Assembly: GCA_002351925.1 (NCBI GenBank)
Contig: DEHM01000013.1
Coordinates: forward strand, 66,373 to 98,253
Reading direction: 5' to 3'
Source of the DNA: Bacteroidales bacterium UBA2800
GTDB lineage: Bacteria; Bacteroidota; Bacteroidia; Bacteroidales; Paludibacteraceae
DNA: 31,881 nucleotides
Shown one piece after another: positions 1-6,459 of this stretch. Within the stretch, counting starts at the first letter, position 1. Each line of letters begins with the position of its first letter. Below the pieces are notes generated by a model that saw only the letters and a program-made list of their open reading frames with translations, had not been told where the DNA came from and did not search any database. A program made the translations under genes and the position numbers.

Positions 1-32
1 GCAAATTTTTTTGCATTTTTTTGCAAATTTCG
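1..32 (-). promoter_or_regulatory. AT-rich segment after trpB, possible partial promoter
   Basis: This stretch lies 3' of the trpB-like gene and holds two copies of TTTTTTTGCA. Read on the minus strand it has TTTGCA followed by A-rich sequence, like the -33 part of other promoters here, but any -7 box would lie outside the window. No hairpin terminator is visible. The call is weak. Confidence 0.2.
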
Positions 33-1355
33 TTAGTTTTGCGGGACATAATTGATCAAATCGCCGTTCAGGAAACTGTCGTAGGCGGTCATGTCGATCA
101 GTCCGTGTCCGCTGAGGCAGAAGAGCAGCACTTTGGGCTCGCCGGTCTCTATGCAGCGTTTGGCTTCGCGGATCGTAGCAGCTATCGCGTGACAACTCTC
201 CGGCGCAGGAATGATACCTTCGGTACGCGCGAAGAGCAGACCGGCGTCGAACGACTCCAGTTGCGGGATGTCCATGCCGCGCATATATCCGTCTTTGAGC
301 AACTGGCTGACAATGGTTCCGGCACCGTGGTAACGCAGGCCTCCGGCGTGAATATTCGCGGGTTTGAAATCATGACCGAGCGTATACATCGGGAGTAGCG
401 GCGTGTAGCCGGCGGCATCACCGAAGTCATATTCAAACTTACCTTTGGTCAGCTTGGGACACGAAGCAGGTTCGGCAGCAATAAAATCAATCTTCTTATC
501 TCCGCGCAGTTGATGTCTCATAAAGGGGAAAGCGAGTCCGCCGAAGTTACTGCCGCCGCCGAAGCAGGCAATGATGGCGTCGGGCTGTTCACCGGCCATC
601 TCCATCTGTTTCTCGGCCTCCAGACCGATGACGGTCTGGTGCAGCGAGACATGGTTCATCACGGAGCCGAGCGTATATTTGCAGCCCGGCGTGGTAGTAG
701 CCAGTTCGACGGCCTCGGAGATAGCCGTGCCGAGAGAGCCCGGATGGTTCGGCTCACGGGTGATGATATCTTTGCCGGCGCGGGTGGACATCGACGGCGA
801 ACCGGTGACAGTAGCGCCGAAAGTGCGCATGATAGAACTGCGGTAGGGCTTCTGCTGCATCGATATCTTCACCTGATAAACGGCGCACTCAAGACCAAAA
901 GTCTTGGCCGCATAACTGAGTGCCGCGCCCCATTGACCGGCACCGGTCTCTGTGGTGACATTCGTCACGCCTTCCTGCTGGCAGTAGTAACACTGCGGAA
1001 TGGCGGAGTTGAGCTTGTGCGAACCCAGCGGGTTGACACTCTCGTTCTTGAAATAGATATGGGCGGGGGTGCCGAGTGCTTTCTCCAGCTCATAGGCGCG
1101 CACGAGCGGCGTGGAGCGGTAGTAGCGGTAACGGCGCAGCACCTCTTCTGGGATATCTATCCAGGCGTGCTCCGTGTCCAATTCTTGCTTGGCGCACTCG
1201 CTGGCAAACAGATGCGACAGGTCATCAGCCGTAAGAGGCTGGCGGGTCTTCGGATCCAGTAGCGGCAAGGGTTTGTTCACCATCTCCGCTTGAATATTAT
1301 ACCACTGGCGAGGCAGTTCATCCTCGGTCAAAAAATAGCGTTTTTGCTCTTTCAT
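33..1355 (-). CDS. trpB: TrpB2-type tryptophan synthase beta chain (PLP enzyme)
   Basis: This 440-residue protein belongs to the TrpB-like PLP enzymes that condense indole with serine to give tryptophan. The PLP lysine is in GSHKLN (K114). The substrate loop reads TETGAGQWG (about 135-143) and the PLP-phosphate loop reads GGGSN (266-270). The N-terminal extension and the EPNHPGSLG segment (201-209) are features I associate with the TrpB2 branch, which differs from the operon-encoded TrpB1. There is no trpA or other trp gene beside it, as is usual for TrpB2. An upstream start at 1409 would place the start codon within the predicted -33 box, so the ATG at 1355 (MKEQKRYF) is preferred. The gene is monocistronic as far as the window shows. 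TrpB2 may salvage indole or use O-phosphoserine; the sequence does not decide. Confidence 0.93.
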   Translation of the reverse strand: MKEQKRYFLTEDELPRQWYNIQAEMVNKPLPLLDPKTRQPLTADDLSHLFASECAKQELDTEHAWIDIPEEVLRRYRYYRSTPLVRAYELEKALGTPAHIYFKNESVNPLGSHKLNSAIPQCYYCQQEGVTNVTTETGAGQWGAALSYAAKTFGLECAVYQVKISMQQKPYRSSIMRTFGATVTGSPSMSTRAGKDIITREPNHPGSLGTAISEAVELATTTPGCKYTLGSVMNHVSLHQTVIGLEAEKQMEMAGEQPDAIIACFGGGSNFGGLAFPFMRHQLRGDKKIDFIAAEPASCPKLTKGKFEYDFGDAAGYTPLLPMYTLGHDFKPANIHAGGLRYHGAGTIVSQLLKDGYMRGMDIPQLESFDAGLLFARTEGIIPAPESCHAIAATIREAKRCIETGEPKVLLFCLSGHGLIDMTAYDSFLNGDLINYVPQN

Positions 1356-1379
1356 AATACCTTTTTCAAAAAAACGCCG

Positions 1380-1410
1380 CAAAATTACAAAAATATTTGC
1401 ACATGGCAAA
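1380..1410 (-). promoter_or_regulatory. Bacteroidota-type promoter of the trpB-like gene
   Basis: On the minus strand TTTG (1407-1410) is followed by a 19-bp spacer and TAATTTTG (1380-1387), matching the Bacteroidota -33/-7 pattern. The start codon at 1355 would sit about 20 nt after the expected transcription start, leaving a short leader. Confidence 0.7.
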
Positions 1411-1462
1411 ATTTTTTTGTTGCACTTTTTTCAGCATTTCCACCTCACTTTTACCGCAGCAC

Positions 1463-1495
1463 ACCGACGGTCAACCGACGGTCAACCGACAGTCA
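1463..1495. repeat. Three tandem 11-bp repeats
   Basis: The unit ACCGACGGTCA occurs twice perfectly and a third time with one change (G to A), without gaps, between the divergent trpB and channel promoters. The period of 11 bp is close to one DNA turn, so a stacked protein-binding site is possible. No regulator can be named. Confidence 0.8.
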
Positions 1496-1506
1496 ACGCT
1501 AAGGTA

Positions 1507-1563
1507 AGGCTTCTGTAAAGCCTATACAATTTAGGTCTGTTTTTCTGAAAATCTAAAGATTTT
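1507..1563. promoter_or_regulatory. Two inverted repeats in the divergent intergenic region
   Basis: AGGCTT (1507-1512) pairs with AAGCCT (1518-1523) across 5 nt. AAAATCT (1548-1554) pairs with AGATTTT (1557-1563) across 2 nt, and its end lies about 20 bp upstream of the channel promoter's -33 region. Neither is followed directly by a T tract, so they look more like operators than terminators. Function is inferred from position only. The 285-bp gap 1356-1640 otherwise holds the two divergent promoters and the 11-bp repeats. Confidence 0.35.
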
Positions 1564-1584
1564 GGCAGATTTTTCTGTGTAAAA

Positions 1585-1616
1585 TTTTCACAATTCAAAA
1601 AAAAGCAGTACCTTTG
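1585..1616 (+). promoter_or_regulatory. Promoter of the channel-cysS-peptidase operon
   Basis: TACCTTTG (1609-1616) is a perfect TAnnTTTG -7 box, with a weak T-rich -33 (TTTTC at 1585-1589) 19 bp upstream. The 21 bp at 1597-1617 are the exact reverse complement of the last 21 bp of the window, where the same core serves another gene. Confidence 0.65.
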
Positions 1617-1640
1617 CAGCCGCAGAGGTTTGCGAAGAAA

Positions 1641-2420
1641 ATGAAACAGATGTTACGAAAAATCTTTCTGAATGACAAGTTTATCTTGTCGGTCATCTTG
1701 CTCAACTCGGTGCTGATTTACATGCAGGTCGCGGGGTATGAGAATAAGACCATGTTGGCGCTGGATACTATCTGCACGCTCATCTTCCTCATAGAGATGC
1801 TGGTGAAGCATGCGGAGTACGGTCTGCGGGGCTACTGGAAAGACGGCTGGAACAAGTTGGACGGTACGCTGGTCATCCTGTCGTTGCCCTCGATAGCGGC
1901 GCTCTTCATACCCAACGACTATTCGGGCTTGTCGCTGCTGATGATTTTCCGACTGTTGCGTGTGCTGCGGTTCTTCCGCGTGCTCCATTTCTTCCCTAAC
2001 TTCAGCAAAGTGGTACAGGGCTTCAAGACGGCGATGCGTCAGTCGTACGCCATCCTGCTCAGTTTTGCCGTGATCATCATCATCTTCGGCCTGCTCAACT
2101 GCAGCCTGTTCAAGGAGGCCGACCCGGAGCACTTCCAGACGCCGCTGCGCTCTATCTACGCGGTGTTCCAGATATGTACCGTGGAGGGCTGGTACGAGAT
2201 ACCCAACACCGTGGCGGCGTATTACGGTGCGTCGACAGCCGTGGGAGAGGTGATTCGTATCTATTTCTGCATGCTGCTCATACTGGGCGGCATCATCGGT
2301 ATGTCGTTCATCAACTCCATTTTTGTCGATGCCATGGTGGCTGACAACAACGACGACGTGATGGCCAAACTGGATGAGGTACAGAAGAGCCTGGACGAAC
2401 TAAAAGAGAAAATGAAATAA
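1641..2420 (+). CDS. Prokaryotic voltage-gated cation channel (BacNav/BacCav-like)
   Basis: This 259-residue protein has the six-helix ion-transport layout of one channel subunit, which would form a tetramer in the inner membrane. S1-S3 lie at about 15-90. S4 (about 97-118) carries arginines every third residue (R104, R107, R110, R113), the voltage-sensor pattern. S5 is at about 133-155, the pore helix at 168-180 and S6 at 204-230. The selectivity filter reads T180-V-E-G-W184, where the NaChBac family has TLESW. The C-terminus (240-259) is a short coiled coil, as in bacterial sodium channels. A start at 1614 would overlap the -7 box, so ATG 1641 is used (1650 is also possible). It is followed after 13 nt by cysS. 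Family identity is clear; sodium versus calcium selectivity is not. Confidence 0.9.
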   Translation: MKQMLRKIFLNDKFILSVILLNSVLIYMQVAGYENKTMLALDTICTLIFLIEMLVKHAEYGLRGYWKDGWNKLDGTLVILSLPSIAALFIPNDYSGLSLLMIFRLLRVLRFFRVLHFFPNFSKVVQGFKTAMRQSYAILLSFAVIIIIFGLLNCSLFKEADPEHFQTPLRSIYAVFQICTVEGWYEIPNTVAAYYGASTAVGEVIRIYFCMLLILGGIIGMSFINSIFVDAMVADNNDDVMAKLDEVQKSLDELKEKMK

Positions 2421-2433
2421 ATCCACAGAGGAT

Positions 2434-3897
2434 ATGCTTGAGATATACAACTCGTTGACGAGACTGAAAGAGACCTTCCGCCCGCTGCACGAAGGGCACG
2501 TGGGCATGTACGTGTGCGGACCGACAGTGTACGGCGATGCCCATCTGGGCCATGCGCGTCCGGCTATCACCTTCGACCTGCTCTACCGCTACCTGCAGCA
2601 CCTGGGCTACAAAGTGCGCTACGTACGTAACATCACCGATGTGGGTCATCTGGAGCACGACGCGGATGAGGGTGAGGACAAGATAGCCAAGAAAGCGCGT
2701 CTGGAGCAACTGGAGCCGATGGAGGTGGTGCAATACTACACCAACCGCTACCATCGTGACATGGCGGCGCTGAACGTACTGCCGCCGTCGATAGAGCCGC
2801 ACGCCTCGGGCCATATCATTGAGCAGATTGCCTTCGTGCAAAAGATACTCGACAAGGGCTATGCCTATGTTTCGAACGGTTCTGTCTATATGGACGTGGA
2901 GAAATACGCCAAGGACTATCCCTACGGCAAACTGAGCGGACGCAACCTGAACGATATCGTCACGGAGACCCGCGAACTGGACGGACAGGATGAGAAGAAA
3001 CACAGCTACGACTTCGCCCTCTGGAAAAAAGCCGCGCCCGAGCATATCATGCACTGGCCTTCGCCCTGGTCGGAAGGTTTCCCCGGCTGGCACATGGAGT
3101 GCTCGACCATGGGCACTAAGTACCTGGGTGAAAGATTCGACATCCACGGCGGCGGTCTGGACCTCATCTTCCCCCACCACGAGGCAGAGATTGCGCAGAG
3201 TTGCGCGGCCCTCGGCCACGAGACGGTACACTACTGGATGCACAACAACATGATCACCATCGCCGGCAAGAAGATGGGTAAAAGCTACAATAACTTCATC
3301 ACCTTGGAGCAGTTCTTTGCGGGCGACCATCCGCTACTCAGCAAGCCCTTCGGGCCGATGGTGATTCGTTTCTTTATCCTGCAGGCCCACTATCGCTCGA
3401 CGGTTGACTTCTCGTCGGAAGCACTGGAGGCTGCCGAGAAAGGACTACAACGAATGCAAGAGGCCTATGCACGACTGCAGAAGTTGCAGGCAGGTAAGGA
3501 GACAACCGTGGAGGTAGCCGGTTTGCGTCAGCGCTGCCAAGAGGCCATGGACGACGACCTGAACACGCCGTTTGTGATTGCCGCTCTGTTTGACAGCACC
3601 CGCGCCATCAACACCGTCTTCGACGGCAAAGGCACCATCAGTGAAGCCGACCTCAAGGAGCTGCGTGACGTATGGCAGACTTTCGCCATCGACATACTGG
3701 GTCTGCGACTGGAGGAACAAGGCGCCGGCGACAGCAAACTGAAAGCCTTCAGCGGCGCGATAGACCTGCTGCTGGGTATTCGTCTGCAAGCCAAGCAGAA
3801 CAAAGACTGGGCTACCAGCGACAAGATACGCAACGAACTCACCGCTCTCGGATTCCAAGTGAAAGATACCAAAGATGGCTTCGAGTGGTCTATCTAA
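2434..3897 (+). CDS. cysS: Cysteinyl-tRNA synthetase
   Basis: This 487-residue class I aminoacyl-tRNA synthetase charges tRNA-Cys with cysteine in the cytosol. The HIGH motif appears as HLGH (37-40) and the KMSKS loop as KMGKS (280-284). The zinc site that discriminates cysteine is visible as C28, C223, H248 and E252. The length is normal for the family, and the C-terminal DALR-like and anticodon-binding regions appear complete. It lies 13 nt after the channel gene and overlaps the next gene by 23 nt, so the three are probably co-transcribed. Nothing is odd about the protein; pairing with an ion channel is the unusual part. Confidence 0.97.
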   Translation: MLEIYNSLTRLKETFRPLHEGHVGMYVCGPTVYGDAHLGHARPAITFDLLYRYLQHLGYKVRYVRNITDVGHLEHDADEGEDKIAKKARLEQLEPMEVVQYYTNRYHRDMAALNVLPPSIEPHASGHIIEQIAFVQKILDKGYAYVSNGSVYMDVEKYAKDYPYGKLSGRNLNDIVTETRELDGQDEKKHSYDFALWKKAAPEHIMHWPSPWSEGFPGWHMECSTMGTKYLGERFDIHGGGLDLIFPHHEAEIAQSCAALGHETVHYWMHNNMITIAGKKMGKSYNNFITLEQFFAGDHPLLSKPFGPMVIRFFILQAHYRSTVDFSSEALEAAEKGLQRMQEAYARLQKLQAGKETTVEVAGLRQRCQEAMDDDLNTPFVIAALFDSTRAINTVFDGKGTISEADLKELRDVWQTFAIDILGLRLEEQGAGDSKLKAFSGAIDLLLGIRLQAKQNKDWATSDKIRNELTALGFQVKDTKDGFEWSI

Positions 3898-4603
3898 TAG
3901 CGTAAGCGGTCTAACAACGCAGTGGTCTTACAGGCTACTTGTAGCCGGTATAACAGCGTTAGCGGTCATTTCCTTCTGCGGCTGCGGTGGTGGTAAAGCG
4001 CCGCAAGCTGAGACGGAAATAATAGAGGACAACCTCGTTGCCTATCCCGGACGGACGTTCAGCTACAAACTGAAGTTCAACGACCTGCAGTCGAAGCAGC
4101 ACGCCGTGGCCTCGGCGATAGGTCTGCCTCGTCCGCCGAAGGACCGTGAGGATGCTGCGCGGATGCGTAAGCAGCTGGTGGAGATAAAGACCAACGCGAA
4201 CTATATAGTGGATAGTCTGACCCACTCGGTGCCCTATCTGATTCCCAGCGCCAAGCGGGAGTTGGACATTATCGGGGCTGAGTGGGCGGATGTACTGCGC
4301 CGCAACGGCTTGCCCCACTACCGTTTCTATGTAACCTCGGTGCTGCGCACACAGGAGGACATCAAGTACCTGCAGCGCAGCGGCAACATCAACTCCGTCA
4401 CGCAGAGTTGTCATTGCTACGGCACCACCTTTGACCTCGCGTATATGCGTTACGATAAGGTAACGCACACACGCGATTATATGGTGGAAGATAACCTGAA
4501 ACTGGTCTTAGGACAAGTGCTGCTCAACGAGCAGCGCAAGGGACACGTGTTCGTCAAATATGAGGCGAAGCAGTCCTGTTTTCATGTCACCTGTAGGCGT
4601 TAG
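3875..4603 (+). CDS. Membrane-anchored M15/LAS-type metallopeptidase (DUF5715-like)
   Basis: This 242-residue protein has an N-terminal hydrophobic segment (about 19-35) ending in FCGC, a poor lipobox, so it is either a lipoprotein (C35 or C37) or a membrane-anchored periplasmic protein. The C-terminal half carries the zinc-peptidase pattern SxHxxGxxxD as S178-x-H180 to D187 (SCHCYGTTFD), followed by E230 and H237 (EAKQSCFH). Those are the expected zinc ligands and catalytic acid of the D-Ala-D-Ala carboxypeptidase (VanY/M15) fold. It probably trims peptidoglycan peptides. The only usable start, ATG 3875, lies inside cysS (23-nt overlap), pointing to translational coupling. Its stop TAG overlaps the stop of the convergent gene at 4600. 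The specific family name is from memory. Confidence 0.75.
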   Translation: MASSGLSNSVSGLTTQWSYRLLVAGITALAVISFCGCGGGKAPQAETEIIEDNLVAYPGRTFSYKLKFNDLQSKQHAVASAIGLPRPPKDREDAARMRKQLVEIKTNANYIVDSLTHSVPYLIPSAKRELDIIGAEWADVLRRNGLPHYRFYVTSVLRTQEDIKYLQRSGNINSVTQSCHCYGTTFDLAYMRYDKVTHTRDYMVEDNLKLVLGQVLLNEQRKGHVFVKYEAKQSCFHVTCRR

Positions 4604-6459
4604 AAACGGAACGTAGCGCCTACGAGGAAATTGATTCCCTCCGAATTATACCCATAGTAGATGTCGTTCTTGCGATGGATAAAGTTATTCAGTTGCAAGA
4701 ACAACGTCAAGTTGGGCTCGGGCAACGGCCTAACGGTAGTGCCCTTGTCGCTACGCAACTCTTTGGCAGCGCGGCCTACCCACATCTGATACTGCAGTCC
4801 GAGGTTGAGTTGGACGGTAGGACAGAGCGTGTGCTCGGTGGTAGTACCGGTAGTACCGTTGTAGACCAGGGCCGTCTTCTTGCCGGCAAAGTAGTTGTCG
4901 GAATAGAGCGACCAGTGGCGGTCGATACGTCCGTCTACGCGCAGACCTAGTTCCCAGCCGGCACGGTCGTAAGCCGCCGTGTCGCCGCTCCAGAAATAGG
5001 CATCGCCGTAGAGGTTGACGCGCACGATGTCGCGGTAGTGGTAGTTAACCTGTCCGCCTATCTTACCGCGGTGGTAGTTGGCGTAGAAATAGCCGAAGTC
5101 ACCGGGTCCGTACATCTTCCGCGTGACGCTGCCGAGAGTGAAATTGGCGGAGTCGCTGTTGGCCACCAGCACATCCTGGTCGAGCAAGCGGGCATAGCCT
5201 CCGTGGAGCTCAATGAGCAGGTCGCGGTGGGGACGTATATGCAGTCCGAGTTCGGCATCGACGGGCGTATAGGCAGCCGCGTGATGGTCGATGATACCGG
5301 CGTGTATCAGTCGGTAACGGTTGGTCTCCATGAAGTCCTGCAGCGTACCGGTAGCGTGGCGTCCCAGCACGTCGGCATAGACGGTAAGCCATTTCTTGGC
5401 CACCTGTGCCTCCAGCCGTATATGCGGCGAAGGAGCAAACGAGATATTGTCGGTGCCGGACAGACTGTTGCAGCCGCGGCCGATGTTCAGATCCAGATTG
5501 ACGCCCACGTGTAGTTGCACACGACGACCGCGGTACGCATAGTAGGGCTCGATGCGGAAGTTATGACGCGTGCTGTAGAGCGAGTCGCCGATGACGTCGC
5601 CCAGCGAGCCGAGCTGCATGATATTGTTCTGCACATAGACCACCGCTCCGACATGATGGGCCTCGCGATGCCAGTCGAAGTCGGCATGTGTACGTATCTG
5701 GTGCTCGCTGACGGCACCGGGTTTGCTGAAGAGCTTATATCCTGTCTGCACGCGGTATTGCACCTCCTGCTTGGCGTTGGCCTTGATACCTACAAAGGCT
5801 TCGATGGTCCAGAGCGAGGTTACATCTCTCGACCCAAACGATGCACCGGGATAAGCCGTCTTGTCGGCTATCCATGCACTGTGATCGCCCAGTGTGTAGT
5901 CGTAGAAATGGCCATACTTATGATAGTAGATATTGCCGCCGTTGATGCCGAAATAGAGGTCGCAGGTGCTGAAGGGGTGGGTGAAGTTGAGTCCCAGCGT
6001 GGTACGGCTGAGCGTACGCAGTCCCCATTGTGCGCGGTGGTGGGCATAGACATCCAGGATACTCTGCTTGCCATCGTCGAGATGGTAGCCGAAGTCGAAG
6101 AGGGTGTTGGCATGGCCGATGCCGCCGCGTACGTAGCCGTTATACGATGTGCCGTTGTTGAAACGCGTAGGCTGAGAGAGCAGGGTGTGCACCTCGGCCG
6201 TCGGCGTCACGGTAGCCTGATAGTCGGAGTACTCGATGGGGGCAGGCTCCTGCTTGGTCTCCACTACGGCCGGTTTGGTAGCCACCTTGCCTGCGTCCTG
6301 GATGACAGGCTGGAAATCCCGCTCGACGGTCACACTACGGTTGAGGGCGCTATCGTTGGCGTTCTGGGCGTAAGTGGGACAAAGGACAAAGGACAAAAGA
6401 CAAAGGACAAAAATGTATCGTCTTTCAGCGTAGCAGTCTAATAAATTAATCCTCTTCAT
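4600..6459 (-). CDS. Outer-membrane beta-barrel protein, last gene of the pot operon
   Basis: This 619-residue protein has a signal peptide (hydrophobic stretch about 16-28, ending in YAQ), a short periplasmic segment with RSVTVERDFQPVIQ (about 41-54), then a long series of alternating aromatic and polar strands ending in GATFRF. A terminal phenylalanine is typical of barrels inserted by the BAM machinery. No TonB plug or carboxypeptidase-like domain is evident, so substrate transport by TonB is unproven. The start ATG 6459 overlaps the end of the TPR gene by 14 nt, so the pair is translationally coupled and probably works together at the envelope. The hydrophobic core of the signal peptide is encoded by five heptamer repeats (6377-6411). 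The specific function is unknown. Confidence 0.75.
   Translation of the reverse strand: MKRINLLDCYAERRYIFVLCLLSFVLCPTYAQNANDSALNRSVTVERDFQPVIQDAGKVATKPAVVETKQEPAPIEYSDYQATVTPTAEVHTLLSQPTRFNNGTSYNGYVRGGIGHANTLFDFGYHLDDGKQSILDVYAHHRAQWGLRTLSRTTLGLNFTHPFSTCDLYFGINGGNIYYHKYGHFYDYTLGDHSAWIADKTAYPGASFGSRDVTSLWTIEAFVGIKANAKQEVQYRVQTGYKLFSKPGAVSEHQIRTHADFDWHREAHHVGAVVYVQNNIMQLGSLGDVIGDSLYSTRHNFRIEPYYAYRGRRVQLHVGVNLDLNIGRGCNSLSGTDNISFAPSPHIRLEAQVAKKWLTVYADVLGRHATGTLQDFMETNRYRLIHAGIIDHHAAAYTPVDAELGLHIRPHRDLLIELHGGYARLLDQDVLVANSDSANFTLGSVTRKMYGPGDFGYFYANYHRGKIGGQVNYHYRDIVRVNLYGDAYFWSGDTAAYDRAGWELGLRVDGRIDRHWSLYSDNYFAGKKTALVYNGTTGTTTEHTLCPTVQLNLGLQYQMWVGRAAKELRSDKGTTVRPLPEPNLTLFLQLNNFIHRKNDIYYGYNSEGINFLVGATFRF
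6377..6411. repeat. Five heptamers, GGACAAA family, inside a signal peptide
   Basis: Four perfect GGACAAA units and one AGACAAA lie end to end. On the minus strand they encode the FVLC-LLS-FVLC stretch of the barrel protein's signal peptide. A gain or loss of one unit (7 nt) would shift the reading frame. Confidence 0.9.

Noticed and set aside
1614..1640. Longer N-terminus of the channel gene starting at 1614
   Set aside because: This start lies within the -7 box TACCTTTG, so it would not be transcribed. ATG 1641 gives a normal S1 leader.
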